DNA from: Avena insularis
Lineage: Eukaryota > Streptophyta > Magnoliopsida > Poales > Poaceae
Length of the DNA stretch: 64,000 bases
Direction: 5' to 3'
Assembly (NCBI GenBank): GCA_023614405.1
Contig: CM042685.1
Coordinates: 188,824,257-188,888,256, forward strand
Part shown: piece after piece, positions 57,354 through 64,000 of the stretch
Layout: every line of letters starts with the position of its first letter
How positions within the stretch are numbered: the stretch's first letter is position 1
Notes under the pieces: generated by a model
Told to the model about the DNA's origin: nothing
Seen by the model: only the letters and a program-made list of their open reading frames with translations
The model's database searches: none
Program-made: the position numbers and the translations under genes

Positions 57354-57879
57354 TGATATATTACACGTCCAATTTGCATCACCATTCGATATCATAATTT
57401 GCCTCTATTCATTAATATATGTCTTATTATGAGGTATTACTTATGTCTTTTCCTATGTTTTTGCATGTTGGATGATTCTTGGAGGATAGACTGCCGGAGT
57501 CAGGTTTCTGATGGAAAAAGAGATGTTTTGATGGAATTTCACGAAGATCAGAAAAATAGCAGAAAAATATTGGAAAATTATATTTTCCCAGAAGACGAAG
57601 GAAGCCAGAAGGGGAGGCGTAGCTAGGCCACAGGGGGGCCACACCCCCTAGGTGCCAGTCCCCCCTAGGCCGCGCCTAGGGCAGGTGTGGCCCACCTAGC
57701 CAGCCTCCGACTCCGCCCTCTCAACTATATCTTCCTCTCGGAACCCTAATATCGAGGGAGGACCATAGAAAGATTTCCGCCGCCTCTACGGGAAGGAAAA
57801 CATTGAGAGAGAAAGAGCTCTCCGACAGACAGATTTCTGCCGGGGAAATTCCTTCCCAGAGAGGGGAGATCATCACGAT
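57354..57879 (+). mobile_element. D: Gypsy LTR fragment inserted in F, cut by C
   Basis: Begins TGATATATTACACGTCC after GTGTA and is organised like A-family LTRs (GCCACACCCCCTAGG, then CCCTAATATCGAGG, then CGGGG). It is a different family: its start and body do not align with A, B or C. C interrupts it after GATCATCACGAT, so its right part is outside the window. Confidence 0.65.
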
Positions 57880-59356
57880 TGATACGTCGGAAACGTATCT
57901 ATAATTTTTGATGCTCCATGTTTGTTTAGTATCTACTTTGCTTTAATTTGTCTACACTTTGAGGTGTTTTTATATATTTTCTGGAACTAACCTATTAACA
58001 AGTTGCCATAGTGCCAGTTGCCTGTTTTCTTCTGTTTTTGGTTCCAAAAAGGCAGAAAATCAATATTCTCGGAATTGGATGGGACAAAAGCCAAAGTCAA
58101 TATTTTATTGTGCGGGACACGAAGCCAGAATACGAGACGGAGAGGCAAACCAGGGCGGTCGCACCCCCTAGGTGCGGGTGGGCCCATCCCGCGCCTAGGT
58201 AGGGTGTGGGCCCCCTGGCCACCTCCCAGCCTTACCTCTTCGCCTATAAAAAGCCCCCGATGCAGAAACCCTAGGCACCCGATCAAAACTCCACAAAACC
58301 TTCTATAGCCGACGCCACCGGCGTCCCTAGATCGGGGGATTTAAAGTTCTTCCCGGTTCCTTGCCGGAGGGGAGATCATCCCGGAGGCCTTCTCTCCGGT
58401 ATGAAGCGTGAGTAGTTCCACCTTGGACTGTGGGTCCATGTAGTAGCTATATGGTTGTATCTCCTCCTTGTGCTTTCATGTATAGATCTTGTGAGCTCCA
58501 TTCATGATCAAGATCTAATATATTTGTAATCATGCATGTTGTGTTTGTGGGGATCCGATGGATATTCAGATTACTATGTCTATATTGTTTGTGATCTTGC
58601 ATTCTCTCTGTTGTTAGTAGCTATTTTGGCCAAATAGTTGCTAGTGACTCCAAGAGGGGGGTATCTATGCTCGATAGTGGGTTCATGCCTCTAGTTTCCA
58701 AGGGAAGTGACAGAAATCTCTTCGGTTGTAGATCTGTTGTTGCCACTAGGGAGAAAACAACGGTCTACTGTTCATAGAACAAGTGGATTGTTTACCTTAC
58801 ACACTTTGCAACTTAATACTGGAGGGGGTTCGGGTGATAACCTGAAGGTGTACTTCTAGTCATAGATGCAGTTGGATGGCGGTCTATGTGTATTGTTGTA
58901 TTGCCCAATCGAATATCATAGGATCTTTTTGTCTGGTATTGCATTGTTATGCCTTGCTCAGTTCCTGTCAATTGCCCTGCTGTAATTTGTTTACCCTTCA
59001 TGCCATGTTGTTTATCTAAGGATTGCACCTCTAGTGAACTATGGACCCGGGTCCAATCTTTACCATTGATACATATTCGACTGTTACTTGTTTACTTGCT
59101 GCAAACCATTACCTTCCACACCATACGTTTAATCCTTTATTACAGCAACCGGTGAGATTGACAACCTCACTGTTAGTTGGGGCAAAGTCTTGAGTTTGTG
59201 TTGTGCAGGTCTCCATGTTGCTTGCAGCACCTTTGGGGCGTTTCCTTCCTCCTACTGGTTCGATAACCTTGGTTTCTTACTAAGGGAAACTTGCCTGTTG
59301 AACTGCATCATACCTTCCGCTTGGGGTCTACCAACGAAGTGCTGCTGCACTCATCA
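57880..59356 (+). repeat. 5' LTR of C
   Basis: 1477 bp, TGATACGTCGGAAACG to CACTCATCA; TATA-like CTATAAAAA near 58244. Confidence 0.85.
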
Positions 59357-59366
59357 AGCCTTTTTC

Positions 59367-59384
59367 TGGCGCTGTTGTCGGGGA
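59367..59384 (+). other. Primer-binding site of C (tRNA-Asp type)
   Basis: TGGCGCTGTTGTCGGGGA, two changes from the tRNA-Asp complement, ten bases past the LTR end. Confidence 0.75.
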
Positions 59385-59597
59385 GGCTAAGGACGTCTTC
59401 ACAAGGGGAGTCCTACACTTCCTTTCTCTTTACTTTGTTTTTAGTTTTCTTAGTTTATTTTGCTTGGTTTTGTTTGCCTCTTTTCAAAAAATCCAAAAAA
59501 AATTAGTCTAGTTTGGTTTGCTTCCTTTATTCAAAAACACAAAAAAATAGTTCATGCTCTAGCTGCTGCTGTTTTTGGCTTGCGCACCTTTGCCAAA

Positions 59598-60689
59598 ATG
59601 AACTCTGTTGAGAACACCAAGTTGTGTGACTTCACTAGCACAAACAACAATGATTTACTTAGCACTCCTATTTCTCCACCTGCTCTTGATGCTACCTTTT
59701 ATGAAATTAAGCCTGCTTTGTTGAATCTTGTGATGAGAGAGAAATTTTCTAGTGCTAGTTCTGATGATGCTGTTGCCCATCTCAATAACTTTGTTGAACT
59801 TTGTGAGATGCAGAAGTATAAGGATGTAGATGGAGATATTATTAAGCTCAAGTTGTTTCCTTTCTCCTTGAGAGGGAAAGCTAAAGAATGGTTGCTATCC
59901 TTGCCTAGAAATAGTATTGATTCTTGGACTAAATGCAAAGATGCTTTTATTGGAAAGTATTATCCTCCTGCTAAGATTATATCTATGAGAAGTGACATTA
60001 TGAAATTTAAAAAACTTGATAATGATCATGTGGCCCAAGCCTAGGAAAGAATAAAGTCTTTGGTTAAGAATTGTCCCACCCATGGACTCACTGCTTGGAT
60101 GATTATCCAGACTTTGTATGCAGGTTTGAACTTCTCTTCAAGAAACCTGTTGGATTCAGCTGCTGGAGGTACTTTTATGGGCCTCACTTTGGGGGTTGCA
60201 ACAAAGCTCCTTGACAATATGATGGTTAATTACTCTGAATGGCACACTGAGAGAGCTCCACATGGTAAGAAGGTAAATTCTGTTGAAGAAACCTCCTCTT
60301 TGAGTGATAAGATTGATGTTATTATGGCTATGCTTGTTAATGGGAAAGCTCCTCTAGAACCTAATAGTGTTCCCTTAGCCTCTTTGGTTGCTCAAGAAGA
60401 GCAAGTTGATGTGAACTTCATTAGAAACAACAATTTTGGCAACAATACTTATGGTAATTATAGGCCTTATCCTCCTAGTGGAAATGATTATCAGGGTAGA
60501 TCTGGAATGCCTAGTGAAGAGAGGATTCTAGAAGTTGAGAGATCCACTAAAAACTTTATGCAAATGCAATATGAGCAAAACAAGATTTTCACTAAAACTA
60601 TGGAGGAACAATCTATCATTTTGAAAAATATTAGTCATCAGCTTGAGAATCTGAATAGAGAAATTCCTAGTTTACAGTCAAAAATTTGA
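59598..60689 (+). pseudogene. gag: Gag of C
   Basis: The ATG at 59598 gives MNSVENTKLCDF; upstream codons in the same frame belong to the leader. The gag domain is clear: LNNFVELCEMQKYKDVDGD, LKLFPFSLRGKAKEWLLSLP, SIDSWTKCKDAFIGKYYPPAK. An in-frame TAG at 60042-60044 replaces a residue after VAQA; the frame continues to 60689 with TLYAGLNFSSRNLLDSAAGG, a Gln/Asn-rich part and a helical NFMQMQYEQNKIFTKTMEEQ segment. A frameshift near 60680 precedes the linker to protease. No zinc knuckle is visible. Confidence 0.85.
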
Positions 60690-61539
60690 GTGCCGAAAAG
60701 AATATATCCTCCTTGTCTGAAGTGCAATCCTCCTTGATTAATAAAATGGCTGCTAAACCTAAAACCATGGAAAACACCTTTGCTGCCACTCATGCCATAC
60801 AAGTTACTATTGATGAAAATGGTAGACTGTTAGCTGAACTTCATGCTAAGTGGGAAAGGGAAGCTGAAATTGATAGAAACAATAGTGTGTGCACCATCAC
60901 TAGAATGGAGACGACTAAACCACAAGAAGTCCCTGTTCCTCCTCGTGCAATGCCTAAGCCTATTGAGTCTACTACTAGTGACGCTAGGTTTGATTTTGAT
61001 ATAGATGGTTGCAATATTTCTGAAGTGATTCTGTTTTTGCAAAAGCTTGCTAGAAGTCCTGATGCTAGTGATATGCATGTTGCTTTCACTAAACACATTA
61101 CAGATGCTCTTGTTAAGATTAAGGAAGAGAAGTTAAAACACAAAGCTTCTATTCCTAGGAAAGTAGAAGTACTTGGGAACCCATTATTAATGTGCAAGTG
61201 AATGATTTTGATCTCAAAGCTTTATGTGATCTTGGTTCTAGTATCTCTATTATGCCTAGGATGATTTATGAAATGCTTGATTTGCCACCTTTGGAAGATT
61301 GTTATTTGGATGTACCACTTAATGATAATGCTAAAAAGAAACTCATGGAGAGTATTAAGGATGTTCACATTATGGTTAACAATGCTTATGTCCCTGTTGA
61401 TTTCTATGTTTTGGATGTTGAATACAATGCTTCTTCTCCTATTACTTTGGGAAGTCCTTTTCTTAGAACTGTTGGTGCCATCATTGATATGAAAGAAGGC
61501 ACCATTAAATATCAATTTCCATTCAATAAAGGTATTTAA
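60686..61539 (+). pseudogene. Gag-protease linker and aspartic protease of C
   Basis: Residues from 60686 form a linker with LAELHAKWEREAE and a region ending EVLGNPLLM. A second frame change near 61195 leads to the protease (61192-61539): ALCDLGSSISIMP with the catalytic Asp at residue 13, a glutamate- and leucine-rich central part, and SPITLGSPFLRTVGAIIDMK, the second conserved motif of plant Gypsy retropepsins. It stops at a TAA at 61537-61539. RT does not follow in any frame. Frames are broken twice, so the polyprotein is not expressible as such. Confidence 0.85.
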
Positions 61540-63714
61540 CACTTCCCTATGAGGAGATAGAAGTTGATTTTTGCTCCTCCTTTGAAAGCAAGGTTTGATG
61601 TTAATGCTTCTTCATTTGAAAATACTTGATTATTCTTGCTTCTTGTGCCTAACTTAAAGGCGTTAAAGAAAAGTACTTGTTGGGAGATAACCCAAGAGTT
61701 TCCTTGAGTCTTGGAAGTTATTACTTTAGTAATGACCTCTCCTTATCATTTTTGTTTGCTTTTTGTGCCAAGAATGACCTCTAATGAGAGGGAAGTAAGA
61801 TTTGGGGAGTTGTTGTCCCGAAACAAATTTCTGTCCTCCACTAAAAACATTCGTGAGGAGTCTCTATAACTCGGATTGAGTTTAAAATTTACAAATAAAT
61901 CCTACAGTATGTTAGATAACTTTCGTTAGTTCAACACTTTTTGATTTGAGCAACAGAAGATGTTCGAAAAAATCGGTTTCTACCTGCTGGTCTGTTTTGA
62001 AAGATTTATGCCATTATTTGCATTTGCTTCTTATTGATTCCTTTTTGAGTTCTCTTTTGGGGAATTGAGATTTTTGAAGGAATTGCTACAATAACATGTG
62101 TTTTTAGTGAAAAGTCTTTCTGTTCCAAATCTTTACCTAACGGTCGATTATCTTTTGAATACACTAATGTTGCTAATGAAGATTGTGTGAAGTTTTGTAT
62201 GAAGGAAAATTTTCAGGTGTAGAGAGAGAATGATGTAATGAGATGAAGAATGGACAAAAGCTCAAGCTTGGGGATGCCACCCCAGTGTCACCCCAAGAAA
62301 TATCCAAGAGGTACAAACATCAAAGCTTGGGGATGCCCAAGGCATCCCCTTCTTCATCAATAAAAAGCTCATGTCTATCTAGACACTTCGTTTTTATTGT
62401 TTCATGCACTGTTGTGTTGTTCTTGGAGCGTCTTAGTTTTCGTTTGCTTTGTTTAGTTTTTTTAGTTTGCTTGAATAAAGTAGTTTGGACCCCCGTTCTC
62501 GCTGTGTTGTTTCAAATAAGTTGCTTGGTGTTGGAAACAAGTAGTAAGTTCTTGCTTGAAAGTGCAAGAGGAGCTTGCATTAACTGTGACTTAGACTTTA
62601 GCATGACATGCTAGGTGTTGGTTTAACCTTATGCTTAGTGATTATTGCTGTAGCATGTCTTGTTACAAACAACTGGGATTGCTTAGTGTGCCTTGAAGAA
62701 ATTATGCGTTGTTTTAGCATGCAAGACCATAATATTGTGGTATTCTGTGTTAGAGAAACGCATGGGCCGCTAGCCTAAGCCATGCCTAATCATGGTGGAA
62801 ACTTGAAGCATCACCATAGTGAGCTATCTATGAAGCATCCTCAATATAAAGCGATCCATATAGTAAATAAAAAGATCGCTGAGATACTCATTGTCTGCTT
62901 GCCTTGTCATTTTGGTTATTGGATAGCTCTTGTACCATGTGCAGGGGTTACCCTATTGGCGGTTCTCTATGATATGCATGTACTTACAATGACAAGAACT
63001 TACAGATGACTGAAGTTGAGTAGCATGAGGTGTGGCCATCGTATTCAAGGGACTTGAGATTGCCAACTTATACTTTGTCAAGCATATACTCCATATTTGT
63101 TCACTTTGACCTTAACCACTTCAAGATGCTTATGATAGGGGCAATGAGGGCTAAAAGCTAACAAGTACCATAATTTTTGGAAACTCTTTTTGAAACTTGA
63201 AATCCCTGCTTCCCTTTATGAAAGGCCTTTCTTCCACCATTATTTGAGTCTCCACCTTCTACCTTTAGGCACCATTAAGAGAGCATAGTTTTAATTCTGT
63301 GTGAAGTGTCTCAAAACTTATTGATTGATTCATATGGTGATATTACTTGTTCTTGTGCTACTTGTATCTAGTCACCCTTGTGAACTTTGAAGGTGTCCTA
63401 TGCATCTATTTGCTACTCTATGGGGGACAAGCTGGTTGCCACTATGCTATGTTTTCTGTATGTGAAACAAACAAACGTTTTTCAATGCATGTTATTCATG
63501 ATCTTTGTTTGTAGCCTTTCATGTTGCATGCATAGTTACTATGTCCTATTGATAGAAATCCATCTTTCATGCACATGTTTAGAGTTCTTTGTTCCCAGCT
63601 TTCAATGCTTGCAGATGGTTTGATCTTGGTTTTGATGGTGCATGTCACCTCAAAAATTATTCTTTTTATCACTTACCTACTCGAGGACGAGCAGGAGTTA
63701 AGCTTGGGGATGCT
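61540..63714 (+). other. Untranslated internal region of C
   Basis: No gene seen. Matches the shared untranslated regions of A and B (TTGGGAGATAACCCAAGAG, GATGCCACCCC, CTACTCGAGGACGAGCAGG). It ends GTTAAGCTTGGGGATGCT before the 3' LTR, the likely polypurine tract region. Confidence 0.7.
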
Positions 63715-64000
63715 TGATACATCGGAAACGTATCTATAATATTTGATGCTCCATGCCTGTTTAATATCTACTTTGCTTTACTTTTTCTACACTTTGAGGT
63801 GTTTTTATATCTTTTCTGGAACTAACCTATTAACAAGTTGCCATAGTGCCAGTTGCCTCTTTTCTTCTATTTTTAGTTCTAGAAAGGCAGAAAATCAATA
63901 TTCTTGGAATTGGACGGGAAAAAATCCAAAGTCAATATTTTACCGTGCAGGACATGAAGCCAGAATACGAGACGGAGAGGCAAACCAGGGAAGCCGCACC
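63715..64000 (+). repeat. 3' LTR of C, partial
   Basis: Starts TGATACATCGGAAACG, matching the first ~285 bp of the 5' LTR; cut by the window end. Confidence 0.8.

Larger units (their letters stand above)
57880..64000 (+). mobile_element. C: Gypsy element of the A family encoding only gag and protease
   Basis: 5' LTR 57880-59356, primer site 59367-59384, gag (59598 onward), protease (to 61539), untranslated 61540-63714, and the start of the 3' LTR at 63715, cut by the window end. No RT, RNase H or integrase lies between protease and 3' LTR; that interval aligns with the untranslated regions of A and B. C thus resembles the described class of LTR elements that retain only gag (TR-GAG), here with protease. 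Its LTR is closest to solo LTR H. Confidence 0.85.

Overview
The window looks like intergenic DNA from a large grass genome, most likely a member of the Triticeae (wheat, Aegilops, barley or rye). The basis is a Copia element with the LTR start and tRNA-iMet primer site typical of the BARE/Angela/WIS lineage, Sirevirus-type LTRs, several Gypsy LTRs of the TGATACGTC...AACGTATCTATAA type, and Stowaway and Tourist MITEs. I found no convincing host protein-coding gene, rRNA, tRNA or CRISPR array. Family names rest on recognition by eye, not on a database search.

Left half (1 to about 36,970). Two diverged copies of one long unclassified LTR-like repeat lie in opposite orientation: K1 (1-2628, +) and K2 (4999-36968, -, heavily interrupted), around about 2.4 kb of low-copy DNA. 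K2 is split by a complete Gypsy-like element, A (5544-33955, target-site duplication CACTC). A carries a small hAT element (9307-18431, 8-bp duplication), which carries a complete BARE/Angela Copia element (9478-18059, duplication AGATC). The 3' LTR of A was entered 7 bp from its start by a second member of its own family, B (21302-30826, duplication ATACG). The 5' LTR of B holds a reverse-oriented Sirevirus-like solo LTR, G (21862-24450). The 3' LTR of A was hit again, near its end, by a related solo LTR, H (32347-33890). Removing each insertion leaves LTRs of 1585 and 1582 bp for A, which supports the reconstruction. A 420-bp MITE sits in the remaining part of K2.

Middle (36,969-41,789). 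Low-copy AT-rich spacer with at least six MITEs, including a Stowaway inside a Tourist-like MITE and a Stowaway inside another Stowaway-like element, plus degenerate direct repeats.

Right half (41,790-64,000). A minus-strand Sirevirus-like element F (3' LTR 41790-43074) is split inside its acidic reading frame by a complete 13.1-kb Gypsy element E (43686-56815, duplication ATCAT, LTRs 536 bp each). E has gag, protease, RT, two RNase H domains and integrase in pol order, all decayed. Between integrase and 3' LTR it carries a six-exon gene on the opposite strand. This set of traits fits the Tat/Retand branch. F is also cut by a Gypsy LTR fragment D (57354-57879), which is cut by C (57880 to beyond the window). 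C belongs to the same family as A, B and H but encodes only gag and protease. C therefore looks non-autonomous, and A and B appear to have no gag-pol at all and encode a different unknown protein between shared untranslated regions.
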